This document shows positions 1-11,900 of a stretch of 64,000 nucleotides of DNA, piece after piece. Made by a program: the position numbers and the translations under genes. The notes below the pieces were generated by a model. That model worked only from the letters and a program-made list of their open reading frames with translations. It searched no databases and was not told where the DNA came from. The stretch's first letter is position 1. Each line of letters begins with the position of its first letter. Source of the DNA: Adineta ricciae (taxonomy: Eukaryota > Rotifera > Eurotatoria > Adinetida > Adinetidae); assembly GCA_905250025.1 (NCBI GenBank), contig CAJNOJ010000006.1, forward strand, positions 1,037,533 to 1,101,532. Direction: 5' to 3'.

Positions 1-482
1 AATTGCACTTCGCGGATCTTTCGATCGTTTCACACATAACATTAAAATCATCATGAGAAAGAAAAAGCATGCCAAAGAAAATTGAATACGATATACACTT
101 AAATAACCAACAATTTTGTCACATTCAATTTGTCCTTCAAAGATCTCCAGATTGCTAATTGTCCCGCCTTTACACAGTGCTGGAATCTAAAGAAGAAACA
201 ATCACATTTCTGCACAATTGATCGACTCTCCTACCTTCGCAAGTGTATGCGCTAAACCAGGTATCAAGAAAATCCATGAAGTAATCATCCCGACAAGTAA
301 AAGTACGCCATATGCTAAGCGTGTCACCAATGAATTTCGTGTCGACGGACAGCAAGCACAGCAAAGACTACACGCTGCTGAACCACAACAACAGCCAAGC
401 TATAATGAAAAAAAAGCAAACGAAAAGCATTATTGTATGTTTATTAAGTGCTACAACTTACTGCGCCAAGAGCACAACCCAT
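1..482 (-). CDS. SERINC: Serine incorporator (SERINC/TMS1 family), 5' part
   Basis: SERINC proteins are multi-pass membrane proteins linked to serine and phospholipid handling. Three exons read on the minus strand: 482-462, 399-235 and 186-1, joined by GT-AG introns of 62 and 48 nt. Exon 1 gives MGCALGA. Exon 2 opens with a Cys-rich run (LGCCCGSAACSLCCACCPST) and continues RNSLVTRLAYG into the first hydrophobic helix. Exon 3 has CDKIVGYLSVYRIQFSLACF and ends KRSKDPRSAI. The Cys-rich N-terminus, the RNS-VTR motif and the K-S-DPR-AI loop are family hallmarks. The reading frame is still open at base 1, so the gene runs off the window and most of its transmembrane helices are missing. The start is the only Met upstream of the Cys-rich segment. 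Confidence 0.9.
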
Positions 483-1632
483 GTTTGTTTAACTTTCAAT
501 CTGAAGTACAAGTTAACAATGGCAATGGAAGGAATGTTATAGTGTGAGGAGAAAAGAAAAGAAAAGAATTGATGTCTTCGCGAAGGAATACGAGACTAAT
601 TATTTATTTAAAACGAATAAGGCTGCAAGAATTCTTATAGTCAGTTACTCATCTAACCTCAATTATTTATTTATCATGTGAGACATGCACAGTATTTGTG
701 TTGCGTATGTGTATGAAGTTTTTTTGTTTCTTTCTCAGTGAATCATTTTTGCCGTTGTAAGAAAATGACGTCAGAGGGCGCTGATAACCAGTTCGATGGA
801 ATGAATGACGCATCTTTCGTAAAGCAGAAGAAGAAGAAAGATGATGCTTGCTACTTTTATTAAAAAGAGATGGTATGTGTTTCGCATCTCTATCTCTTAT
901 CAGAGTTACTCTAATAAAATATTAATCATACTATAAAATTCTCCTGTACGTCATTTCGATGCTTAACAACGAAAACTTCTTGCCATAGCAGTCGTTTGAA
1001 GGAAAAAACTGATTACCTGTAAGTCAACGACTCTTGAAAATAAATCAATCGACGTATAATGGCAGAAAAATACGAAAAAATATTTGGAATATGAATCATA
1101 GATTATATTTCAAATTTGAATAAGAAAGCGCCCCGATTTTACATAGTGATATGGCGAAGAATCGCAGTATTCGAGATGCATATATCGCTGACTTCTTCGA
1201 GCGTTTTTGCAACGATGAAATCTGACAAATGCGTGAATAACTCTACCGCTTTGACTTTAGTTGAAGATAATAAGTAGTTTATTATTCCGCTGCATAGTTT
1301 TGTCGAAGAGAATCATGCGCAGATTTTCCGGTCTGGAGTATTTTGAGAGATTGCATCTAAAATTTACTCTTCTCTATATTTCTCGTTTATGTTCATGAAA
1401 AAAAGATGATCCCTTCGAAAGATTATGCTTCTCGAAGAGCTTATTATATGATGTGTTCTCCTTCGCACTGTCTTACCTTTTCTGTCGTACGGATTTCGTC
1501 CTAATTTTAAATACAAGACACTTCAACATTTGTTTCAAGGTCGAATTATAATTCAATGATGAAGCAGAAATCCTTTGATTATACACTGAATTTCATCGTT
1601 CAAGTCAGTTATAGGAAATTTATTTTTCAAAC
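483..1632. other. Intergenic, no gene recognised
   Basis: This 1.15 kb AT-rich stretch lies between the SERINC start and the 3' end of the next minus-strand gene. It should contain the SERINC promoter and the neighbour's 3' UTR. I see no coding signal, RNA gene or repeat in it. Confidence 0.6.
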
Positions 1633-3761
1633 TTATGTTAACGCATCTTCTCTACCAGATACCGGATGTTCCATTGTGACAATTTCTTGATCTTCTTGTG
1701 CGTGATGATTTCGAACGCGAAAACTAATATTTCGAAATGTAAGACCACCTGTCGCAGACGAATTCGCTTTTCTTCTAATTAAAAATCCAACGAGAAGCAC
1801 AATCGAGACACCTGCTAAAATTCCAACACCCATTCCGCCGAGAACAGCACTTGCCTGTGCGCCATCGGAATACTGAATTTTTTCTTGAACTTCGTCAACA
1901 TATTCTGTTATTGTTCGATTGACATGGACAGTTGTATTGTGGAAATAATCGACTGGATTTACACTTGCATTTGGATTAAATACATAGAAATACTGAACAT
2001 CCTCTAGTGAATTCGGAATAGCTTCGATTGACAGACCTTCTTCTGTTGTTAGTTGAAATGTTCCAGCGTTAATTGCTTGTTCGAGTTTCGTTTGAGCATC
2101 GAGTAACTCAATTTCACTTGAAGGATCAACAAAAGGTGTACGATCAAGAAGAGTAAATATACAATAGAGAGTATCATTATGACCTGCTTGCTTTGAATGG
2201 TGATCAAGTTCGAGTCCAGATATTCGAGACAGTTTCACTGCCGTAATGCTTCTTATCTGTTCACGGAGACGTTGTGCTAAATGACGTCTAGAAAACAAAT
2301 CTGACAATGAAGATATAACTCTAGGAGATGAAATTACCGATGAATTGTGCTAGCTTCCAGACCGTCGGATGTAGGTTGACCGGTTATTTTAAGTTTAAAT
2401 GCTAAATGGTTATACCATAGTTGGTTAGATCGATAGCACAAATTAATGTCGAACTCGTTCAAATAAACGTTTGTATCATAATCATAGAACTCATAGTGGA
2501 CGTTTGCAGGTGGTCCACCGGTGTTTTTGTAAAGATTTAGATTCAACGAAACTGGATAATCGTAGGGAGAGGATGGAATGTCGATGTTTCGTTTTGACCA
2601 AGCCCATTCGACATCTGTTTTTAACCACTCTTCTTGAATATCCGGCGGAAATAGAGGTATTTGTCCAACAAGAGTCGAGCAGTTCATTGATCCACGACAT
2701 GCACGAGATCCTGTCGATTGAAACATCCGATGTGGCGGATTCGTCATAAGTAAATTCTGATATTTAATTAACATCTCGATGGGATTATGTAAAACTGATG
2801 TCGCTAAAACGATTTCAACAGAATCATTTATTATACATGAACCAGTTCGACGATCAATTTTGTACGAACGTGATGCACCTTGCGTATAATCAATGATGAT
2901 CGTAACTGGATTTTTAGTGTTATCAAATGGTGTATAATCATAACGAATGAATTTGTCTTCATTCGATGAATAATATCGAAAATTCACCGAATGCCAAAGA
3001 AGCTGTGATGTACTGGAAGCATCAATGCGGACTCTAAATCTGTCAGGAAAATTCATACCGACATCCTGTAAACTGGACAGATCATCAGCGGGTACTAGAT
3101 TTTCGCAGAAAATTCCGCCCGGTAGAACAAACGCTGTACTAGTAAGTGTGATTTGGTAGTTGAAGATATTCATAACTTGTAAAACAACACCGTCAGATTT
3201 GCGCTTGAGAAGACTTTGAACGGGAATAGTATAGCTTTCTGGATTCCATGGCATCAAATAATTAGGTTTTGCAAATGACCAAATCATATCCGATTCGTTG
3301 GACATGGTTGAGATCCACTGATGGACAAGAATGAAACCACGTAGAACAGCTTCTCCTTGATAGGTGGCATTCGGCGGGAAACCCAATAATTCATCTAACG
3401 GACGAATATGCGTTGTTCCATCTTGAGGATTCATCATGGCAGAAAGTCCATCGAGTGGATTATCAATGTCGATGGGATACACATCACAGCGTTTCAAACC
3501 GTTTCTTGTGTAGACAGCTTTCTGATGTGTAGTATAATTATAATACGTAAACGTTCGATCATCAATGGTCACAAGTCGATTATTATCATAATCATATCGA
3601 ATTTCGCTGAGTATACGTTGATACTGACCGAGAGTAACAATATTTTCAATAAAAAAGTGTCCCTGTCGAGGAAATTTCGGGTAGGTCACATTATCGGCCC
3701 CGTGAACTCTATCTATCAGGATAAAAACTGTAATAACGGTGTATAGGTTGAAAGTGCACAT
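1633..3761 (-). CDS. Secreted-type single-pass membrane protein, possibly LolA-like; left member of head-to-head pair
   Basis: Two exons, 3761-2338 and 2287-1633, flank a 50-nt GT-AG intron and encode about 692 aa. A signal peptide covers roughly residues 1-21 (ending DRVHGAD). A long ectodomain follows with several N-glycosylation sequons. Near the C-terminus is one hydrophobic helix (AVLGGMGVGILAGVSIVLLV) followed by a basic stop-transfer RRK and a short cytoplasmic tail. A CRGSMNC...VGQ...EWAWS block and a FTLLDRTPF...PNSLED block recur in the gene on the other side of the shared promoter, so the two are paralogues. The overall architecture resembles invertebrate proteins annotated as LolA-like-domain proteins, but I hold that family name only weakly. 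Function is unknown. The second exon joins in frame: the CG|A codon restores Arg. Confidence 0.8.
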
Positions 3762-3846
3762 CGCAAATGGTTAAGTAACTATGTTCGTCGTGTTGCCTCT
3801 TATCACAACCAGATCACGCCCGTTATCATTCTATTCAACACTCCTC
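3762..3846. promoter_or_regulatory. Very short shared upstream region of a divergent gene pair
   Basis: The minus-strand gene starts at 3761. The plus-strand paralogue starts at 3847 (preferred) or 3781. Only 19-85 bp separate the coding regions, so any 5' UTRs and promoter elements must be compact or overlapping. I see no unambiguous TATA box or other motif. Confidence 0.5.
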
Positions 3847-5845
3847 ATGTCTCGTAACCTAACATTGTTAATTGTCGTCTTGCTTGCATGCAGATTTTCT
3901 TGTCAGCAAATTGATTTCAGTATTTGTCCAAACGGATTAACTAATGCTCCATCCGATCCACAATGGCCAAGCATTCTACCGAACCATTTCGAGCTATCGG
4001 CCGAATTAACAACCGATGTTGAAACAATTGAAGTAACTCAATCGTTTCTCGGACCATACAGGGATGTTGTGTACTTTCATAGTTATGAGACGACTTCTAA
4101 GACATATTCTGACTTTGACACCAATGAACTCTTGGTAGTCTTTGATGATTCTTTATTATGTGATCGACTACCTATTGGATCAAATGACGTTTTACCGTAC
4201 CTGACTGGTCAAATTGTCAAACCATCTATTCTCTTGGGTTTCACTGGACGAAATAATTACAATAGTGCATTTTATACACGATATCTTGGTATTGAAACTG
4301 TTCGAGAGGGTATTCGAGCAAAAAAGTTTCAATCCTGTTTTTTCATTGAGCAAGAGCAGGTCACTATCAATGCAACTTATTATATTGGTGACTCACCGCC
4401 TGATCAATCAGCATTGAACGTTCCGTTCGACTTCGTTCAAATCGATGTTCGCTCAAATAATCTGCCCTATACATATAACATTCTTCGCTATGTAACAAAT
4501 CCATCGTTAACAATTGAGACGCCATCAAATGTGTATTGCCCGAATCGAACGAATACAAAGCCTTTTCCACAAAACCTTCCACCTCGTCTATCTCTTCACT
4601 CTGAAATTTATACGCTTAAAAATAATGATACACCATCCAGAGTCGAATCATACAATCGATTGATTGATGAAACACTGCTCTTCGAACGGATCGATTACAC
4701 AATGAACAAATTGCCATCGGAATTCATACCAAGTGGATTATTGCTTGATTACTCATTAAATTTAAATTATTTATATGCGCGTGAAAGTCAAGAGTGCGTG
4801 ATAAGGAATGCAACTAGTCACGCGATGGGAACAACAAATGAGATCTTGTTTCAATTCGGCGATATGAACAATACTATTCAATTTCAATACACTGGTATAA
4901 CGCATTGTAATCGTCCGCATCTTCAATGTCACCGATGGATTGGTCAACAAGAAGTCGGTATATTCAAAAAACAATATGAATGGTATTGGAGTGCAAAATA
5001 TAATGATATAGACTTACAAGAACTGATTCCAATCCAAGTTTATCTAACAACGATAAGTGAAGCTGGACCATCAAAAATGATCAAACAGGAAACAAGTAAG
5101 TTTATCTAAGGAGTGAAAAGGTACTATTCGAATTCGTTTCAAAGATATCTTCAATTATAATTCGCAACCAGATTCTATGCAATTAATCGATACAACAATC
5201 GGTGAATGTTATCGAGCACTAGGTCCCAGTCATCAATTTAATTATGCTATACTTCGAATGACGCTGAATAACGATGCAAAATATCCCGTTCATCAACATC
5301 TACTATCGTTAGAAAATCGTTTACATATGCAATTGGCCAGTGATCTTCATATTCGGCATATACGACTATCGTCATTCGTCATCGATATAACACGTGACAC
5401 CACTGATCAGCACAATAAAGACGTTTACGTAACATTTACTCTTCTGGACAATCCACCTGTGTCGAACGAATTGTTGAAAGAGCCACCATCGTTGCAACTG
5501 ATACGACAATTGGCACAACAAATCAACGAAGGTAAATTCCATATACGAGATAACGACGGTGGCTATGATCTACAAGCTCGACCAAATAGTCTTCGCACAC
5601 TAGTGCTTTACTTGTTACCATCTGAAAACCATACAAGTTATTTTAATGAGACGATATTTATCTATCACAATGTAACAAATACAATTTATAGACAACGTGA
5701 GAAGATCGTGCATCGACATACAGGTCCACTGATTGCTGCTTTTTGGATGGGATTTGCTTTACTAGGTATGATTGTTACATTAGCTATAAGTTCGTTTGTG
5801 GCCATAAGAAAATGGATGCCAACAATTAATAATCGCAATACCTAA
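3781..5845 (+). CDS. Secreted-type single-pass membrane protein, right member of head-to-head pair
   Basis: Exons 3781-5095 and 5145-5845 surround a 49-nt intron. The first Met is at 3781, but the Met at 3847 begins a classical signal peptide (MSRNLTLLIVVLLACRFSC) and is the likelier start, giving about 649 aa (671 from the first Met). The ectodomain carries several NxT/S sequons and paired cysteines (CNRPHLQC, IGQ, EWYWS) matching the divergent neighbour. It also shares the FTLLDNPP...PNSL block. A C-terminal helix (AAFWMGFALLGMIVTLAISS) is followed by a short basic tail. This is a diverged paralogue of the 1633-3761 gene. The intron lies upstream of the shared membrane-proximal block in both genes, which supports common ancestry. 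Function is unknown; a cell-surface or extracellular lipid-binding role would be speculation. Confidence 0.8.
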
Positions 5846-6098
5846 ACGACTGATGAATAATCTATGAACTATCTTTTCAAAAGTACTAACTTTTGTTTTC
5901 TTTGCACTGAAAGTGCGAGTTTATTTAACATATGCGAATTCCAGGCGTTTTATTCAATTCAACTTTTTCTGTGAAACTATTTATATGCTTAATAAAATCA
6001 AGCATACTATACAGATACTATTTCATGAATATGAACATTTTTTAACAAAAAATTTTAAAAAGTGCTAAGTGAATGTGTGGCATCACTCGTCTTATTCT

Positions 6099-7109
6099 TT
6101 AATGAGGATATTGATGCTGAACTGTCTGCTGCACAGTTCTCACTACTGTTGGTGCGATTCGTCTGTGGTCGACTCGTAATTCTCTCATAGTTCGATTTTT
6201 CACTCGTATCCAGAGCTTTTTCCACACTTGATAAAAGCGTATGTCCAATCCAGCAATAATCAGTGGATCGATGGTGATTTCCATAAAATTCAACAGTTGA
6301 CCAACGAATACTGCAAGATCTCGACCACTAGTAAACTGATAAATGATAATATTTGGAGCCCAGAGCAAAAGCCAGATGGTATAGAAAACAAGAAATTGAA
6401 TTACTAAAGATCGATGATATTTCTCTCGTGCGGAAACATGATGTCGATTTCTGCGCAAATGCGAAGTCAATCGAATATAATGAACACTTCTATAAATAAT
6501 AATCACATTGAGACTGATCGGCAGAAAAAAAGCAATGATAACATTGAATACTTCTGCATAGGTGTTCGTATACGCGATATCAAAAACTCCGCCTTCATCC
6601 ACGCGTAAAGTCGCCCAACCGAATGGAATCTGGATGACCAATATAACCAAAGGAATGATATAAATAGCAAGATGTGACATAGTCAACAATCGTACATTCG
6701 TTCGATAGACATTTCTATTTTGAGCAATTTGCATGTGTCGACAAATATTCAATGCTAGTAAGATATATACTTCGAGAATGTTTAGATAATTGTCAGCTAT
6801 TGCTTCGAAATACACGACAAACGTATACCAAAATTGAGGAGGATAGCAGTCGGTCGATAACGTATGTATGAAAAAGAGGAAGAAAAATCGAACGAGGAGA
6901 AGAATGTCCGTAGTGAGATACGCATAGATCCATTGCATAGATTTCTGTCGGATAGACGAAAAGAAGAGAACTTGAAGCCAAAAGAGAGAATGAGTGAAGG
7001 TAGCAATGATGCATACATAGAGTACCGGCCGTTGACTTTCTAGACTAGATTGATTCCATAAAAAAGGTGATCGGCATATTATGATGCTAAGATTCATCGT
7101 CGTGTACAA
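6099..7109 (-). CDS. Rhodopsin-like 7TM receptor, array copy 1
   Basis: A single exon of 336 aa with seven hydrophobic segments and an N-terminal NQSS sequon. The usual D/E-R-Y at the end of TM3 is replaced by NICRH. TM6 reads FLVFYTIWLLLWAPN, a weak version of CWxP. TM7 ends ITIDPLIIAGLD, where DPxxxxxxD takes the place of NPxxY. These features are class-A GPCR-like but divergent, so ligand and coupling cannot be assigned. Two more copies follow on the same strand (8637-9614, 11901-12989), making this a tandem expansion. A chemosensory or peptide-sensing role is the usual inference for such arrays but is not shown here. Two nearby Mets could serve as start; neither affects the helices. Confidence 0.85.
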   Translation of the reverse strand: MYTTMNLSIIICRSPFLWNQSSLESQRPVLYVCIIATFTHSLFWLQVLFFSSIRQKSMQWIYAYLTTDILLLVRFFFLFFIHTLSTDCYPPQFWYTFVVYFEAIADNYLNILEVYILLALNICRHMQIAQNRNVYRTNVRLLTMSHLAIYIIPLVILVIQIPFGWATLRVDEGGVFDIAYTNTYAEVFNVIIAFFLPISLNVIIIYRSVHYIRLTSHLRRNRHHVSAREKYHRSLVIQFLVFYTIWLLLWAPNIIIYQFTSGRDLAVFVGQLLNFMEITIDPLIIAGLDIRFYQVWKKLWIRVKNRTMRELRVDHRRIAPTVVRTVQQTVQHQYPH

Positions 7110-8636
7110 AACTGCAAACAGGTTGATGGTATAAGTAGATCAGCTCATTGCTACTACTAATATTATGATCTAAAAAGATGTAGTATACGATTTGATGAGC
7201 TACATTAGTTTAATTAGCTTATCTAGAAACGCTGACATTAATTCGACAGATATGACGACAGCGAAAGCTTTTTTTTGTTCGCAAGAGCTCTATTTACATC
7301 GCGATGTGCGGAATGTACGTTACATTTATTGAATCAAAGGTTGAAGATTATTATTAATGTATAGCATAATACAGCTAATGCCTTTCCATACCTCGTCTGA
7401 CGCCTGATCAAGTTCTTTTAGTTTTCATGGGACGTCATGTTAATTACACTAATAAATCCATCTCATTTGAGAATATCCTTTTAAACATAGGATTGCAAAT
7501 TCGCTAATTCAATTCATAAAATATTGTCAAATAAATCTAACTCTAACAAGGGAAATACTATCCGATGTGTCTTGTAGATAAAGATTATAACTCAATGTTC
7601 TGACTTACCGTTTAGTCTTTCAAATCGGCTTCACCCATTATTCTATTCTTTTACGTGTCGATTCAATAATTAATACAAAATGCGACTGACTGGTTCAGCT
7701 TTTATCTAACTGTGCGTCAGCAGTTTGAAGCGTGCTCTATTTTCGAGTTTCAAAAACAGTGCTCTTCTGTACGCAACGTAAAAGAGAAGGATATTACTGA
7801 AAACGTGTAGCCGATATCAAGAAGAACTAATTGGACCTGGAAAGCTTAACCCATTAAAGACCGCTACTGGCGGCGGATATGAAACGACGTCTTACCATTA
7901 CAAATCAAGATCGCAAGAAAGAAAATCGCGTATTAAAAAAGACGAAGTGCTTAAATTCCCTGACTAAAAGAATAAAAAAATCTTTTGCTTTTTTCAAAAG
8001 ATTACTGTATTCCTGTTGCGGCTCAGACCGAATTAAAATCATAATATCGACACATTCAGCGACTGCCAGATATATATCCTGCATTATCGCATGCTAATAT
8101 ATACTAATTCTAACCGAGTACTGCTCGAATCATTAGTTCATTCAGCGAATATGCTTGGTGTCTCTATTGTGCATGATATATAATCTTCACGCCAGGAAAA
8201 TTAAGATTATCGAATCAAGTCAAATAAATATAGTTACTAATGTATTTGAAGTAAAATTCATCCTATATTGTGAATAGACGTCTTCTCAAAACGTAGCGGA
8301 AATTAGATCTGGATTGAATGAATGCTAAGCAGCAAATATTGCCACCTGATCATAATCACTTCTTAACGTCGATATACGGTGCATAGTAATAGCTCAGCGA
8401 ATGTTGGATACTCATTTACAAGCCGAATAGCATCGGTATCAAAAGTACTTCGAGGGAAATGCCGACTGTTTGCCGGAATCTGCAAGAATTTCTTGTTATT
8501 AACTTACTGTATTATTATATGTTTTTTATTTGAAGATATGCACGACTATATTACTGAAAGAATACGTGATTATTTCCAGTTCATTCATGTTGCCGAAGTC
8601 TTTTGTGCTCCCAGGGCGAGACGCAAATGGTAGGTT
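7110..8636. other. Intergenic between receptor copies 1 and 2
   Basis: 1.5 kb of AT-rich sequence with only short, low-complexity open frames (for example a Lys/Arg-rich one at 7879-8097). No splice-supported exon, RNA gene or terminal repeat is recognised. It includes the promoter region of copy 1. Confidence 0.5.
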
Positions 8637-9614
8637 TCAATTTGCATATGGTCCTATTTGCCTAAGGTTGAGGTTCACTCTCAGAGGGAACGTGTCCTTC
8701 AGACATTTCCATACGTCTTTCCACACGCGATAAAAGCGTTTGTCTAATCCCGCAATAATTATTGGATCAATGGTGATTTCGATGAAATTCAACAGTTGAC
8801 ATATTGATATGATTTGAATATTTTTACTCTGCAACTGAAATAAGATTATATTCGGAGCCCAAAGCAAAAGCCAGATGGTATAGAAAACAAGAAATTGAAT
8901 TACTAAAGATCGGTGATACTTCTCGCGCGCGGATATATGACATTGACCTCTACGTAAACGTGAAGTTAGTTGAATATGATGAGCACTTCTGTAGATAACA
9001 AATACATTGAGACTAATCGGTAGGACGAAAGCGACCGTAAGATTGTAAATTTGTACGGATGTAGCTGAGAATCTTAAATCACATATGTCACTACTATGAG
9101 CATCGAGTTTAGCCCAGTTTAATAAGATTTGCCCCACTAAGTTTACTAATGGAAGGATGTAAATTGCGAGATGTGCCACAATCAATAATCGTGCATTTGT
9201 TTCATAGACATTTTTATTACGTGTAATTTGTGCATGTCGACAAATGTTCAATGCAAGTAAGATATATACTTCAAGCGTATTCAAATAATTATCCAGTGTT
9301 GCTTCAAAATAACAGATGAATAGATACCATCCTTCACTCGGTCGACAATCGATTACTAGTGTATGTATGATAAAGAGAAAGAAGAATCGAATGACAAGAA
9401 GAATGTCCGTAGCGAGATACACGTAGATCCATTGCATAGATTTCTGTCGGATAGACGAAAAGAAGAGAAGTTGAAGCCAAAAGAGAGAATGAGTGAAGGT
9501 AGCAATGATGCATACATAAAGTAACGGTTGTTGACTGCTGAGAGTAGATTGATTCCATAAAAGAGCAAATGTACATTCGTCAGTTGAATTCTTGGAGTAA
9601 GCTAATAGTCCCAT
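8637..9614 (-). CDS. Rhodopsin-like 7TM receptor, array copy 2
   Basis: A single exon of 325 aa with seven membrane segments. It is the closest relative of copy 1. Their TM1-TM2 regions (LYVCIIATFTHSLFWLQ, FFSSIRQKSMQWIY) and TM6 regions (HRSLVIQFLVFYTIWLLLWA) are identical or nearly so, while the extracellular loops differ strongly. TM3 ends NICRH and TM7 reads ITIDPIIIAGLD, as in copy 1. The C-terminal tail is shorter (ends RQIGPYAN). The contrast between near-identical and diverged stretches suggests gene conversion. Ligand is unknown. Confidence 0.85.
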   Translation of the reverse strand: MGLLAYSKNSTDECTFALLWNQSTLSSQQPLLYVCIIATFTHSLFWLQLLFFSSIRQKSMQWIYVYLATDILLVIRFFFLFIIHTLVIDCRPSEGWYLFICYFEATLDNYLNTLEVYILLALNICRHAQITRNKNVYETNARLLIVAHLAIYILPLVNLVGQILLNWAKLDAHSSDICDLRFSATSVQIYNLTVAFVLPISLNVFVIYRSAHHIQLTSRLRRGQCHISAREKYHRSLVIQFLVFYTIWLLLWAPNIILFQLQSKNIQIISICQLLNFIEITIDPIIIAGLDKRFYRVWKDVWKCLKDTFPLRVNLNLRQIGPYAN

Positions 9615-10904
9615 TGGATTTAGGTAATTACTTTCATGGAGATGTATTACTAATCACTTCTGAAGAGAAAAAAAAGAACCAACCATATCTAGACAAAAAC
9701 AAGAACTTTCATAATTGTCCTCGCATGGATTCATCATATGATAAGAATGAATAGAATCCTATGTGCGTGTTCTGTATGAAATTTCAATAGATATTTTGAC
9801 TTCACAAGCAATTTTATTTTTCATTATGATAATAGGCTATGACTCGTTTTGCATGAAAAAGTATCTGCACACCATGTCTAATGAAGAACTGTCGTCACTT
9901 AACGTTCTGTAATATTCATAGCATCACGGATTACAGTTTGAAATTCAGAAAAAGAATATTTAACTTTAGTGTAAGACGTCAGCTGTCAGTTCATATAAAA
10001 TATTTGGGATTAAAAATGACGGAAGATGAGAAAAGTAGGAATTGATGTGAACTAATTCGACAATAAGAATAAATAAAAGAAATTCACATTTTATCTTTTC
10101 GTCATATTCGAGTTGTAATGGCATCGCAACGAAAAGGACCAGTAGGCTATGCGCCATAAACGTCTCACGAGTTTCATTTTTTTCCATCATTACCCGCCAC
10201 ATGAAAGATATCCTTATATCAATAGATTCCGTGTCAAATCCTATGCAGAGCATATAGATGTTTTTTCTTCCGCTCCCATGGAAAAGATTCTTAACATATT
10301 TTAAAACTCATGTTTGACATTCAATCGTACCTGACAAATCGTCCAAAATACTTCGAAGGACAAACTTTTCTTTACAATTAATTGCACACGTATACATTCA
10401 TAAGGCGGCCCTTTTGAAATATATTAATTAACTGTTTGCATCCGCTCATTAGAAGAAACTGTATTACCAGCTTGCGTAGTATTTTGGTCAGAACATTACC
10501 CATCATCGATGAAACTCGGTAATTTTTCGTCTCGAAACAATCACCTCAGAAGGCTAGAGCATTTTTCGGTTAATTTTTTCCGTCTTCTAAGGCTTTCTCC
10601 TATGAAAATCACGTGTGTACCGCAAATTCATTACATCGAGTATAATAAAACCTACATATTTAGTCGAGAGCTTAATATGGGATTGTTTGATATGTATACG
10701 ATTTTTCTATATGGGAAATTATAGATAAAAAGTACATGAGAAATACCTGGAGTTTATATAATCTGATCTACGTTAAACGACCTTTGAACGCAGTTGAGTG
10801 AGAAAAAACAGAACTGAATTAATACTCTTTTTTATAGTTTGTCAGGATCATGCACGGTCCCATAATAACGGATGTCCCCGGTTGAATGAGCCTCTACGTA
10901 TTTT
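9615..10904. other. Intergenic left of the inverted-repeat element
   Basis: 1.3 kb without a supported gene, upstream of receptor copy 2. Only short chance open frames occur. No known mobile-element coding sequence is seen. Confidence 0.45.
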
Positions 10905-11641
10905 TTCAATATCTTCCTCAAATTATGACGTATATAGCTGACCTTTTTTTAAAAATATAGCCCATGAAATTCTCTACAAAACTGTATATATAGATCTGTT
11001 GAGTGATTAGTATCAGAACTATATCTGATCAGCATTTCAATGCTGCAAAATAGTGCATTTTTGTAGGCGTCCGTTTTTATACTACCGGTTTTGTGTCGTT
11101 CTTTCGTCGTTATATAGAAGGACTAAATATGCCGTATTGTAGCCCATGAAAAGCTCTATCTTTTCCTCAAGAGCATTTTCAGATTTTTTCCATAAATGGG
11201 AAAGTATTGAATATTTTAATTTACAAATAATTTGAAGGATAAAGTTTTCACTACCAGGTCGCTACGAACAGAATCATGTTAGGTGTGCTTTTGAAATGCT
11301 ATAGGTGCATAACAAGAACGACCGATGATTCCAACGCGTTGTTGTAAAAGATTTACCAATAGAATTTCGCTGTCGCATCTGAATATTTTCTTTAAGTTCT
11401 GGCAGAAAGATTACACTCAAAAATATAGGAAAATTGCCTTTGAACTGAATTTTAAATCTGTTTTTCAAACAAACGCCTACAAAAATGCACTATTTTGCAG
11501 CATTGAAATGCTGATCAGATATAGTTCTGAAACTAATCACTCAACAGATCTATATATGCAGTTTTGTAGAAAATTTCATGGGCTATATTTTTAAAAAAAT
11601 TCAAGTATATACGTCATAATTGTAGCAAGATATTCTAATTT
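10905..11641. mobile_element. Inverted-repeat (foldback / MITE-like) element, non-coding
   Basis: The left arm (about 10905-11071) and the right arm (about 11471-11641) are reverse complements at roughly 90% identity over about 165 bp. Shared landmarks are TATGACGTATATA, AAAATATAGCCCATGAAATT, AGATCTGTTGAGTGATTAGT and TGCATTTTTGTAGGCGT, read forward on the left and complemented on the right. The roughly 400-bp centre is not symmetric and encodes nothing recognisable. I could not define a clean target-site duplication. This looks like a non-autonomous DNA element or decayed foldback repeat inserted in the GPCR array. The exact outer ends are uncertain by about 10 bp. Confidence 0.7.
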
Positions 11642-11900
11642 TTGCAAGACGTGTTTTGAAAAAGAATCATAGGACAGAGCCAGACAGGAAAGTCATCACT
11701 ATTGTTTTTGAGTGAATGATTTTTTCTCTAAACACTGCCCGTACGATTCCACTATCATGTTGTAGACTGAAACGGACGCTGCTTCCGTTGGATTCAAAAT
11801 TCTTTCTTAGAATAACCTCATTGAATACCGAAGCAGATGATTCATTAAATGTCAATCATCTTCTATTGACACACGAGATATATTGAAAAACAAACACGAA

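Noticed and set aside
7879..8097. 72-codon Lys/Arg-rich open frame on the plus strand
   Set aside because: Low complexity, no splice context, no recognisable motif, and the surrounding sequence is typical intergenic DNA.
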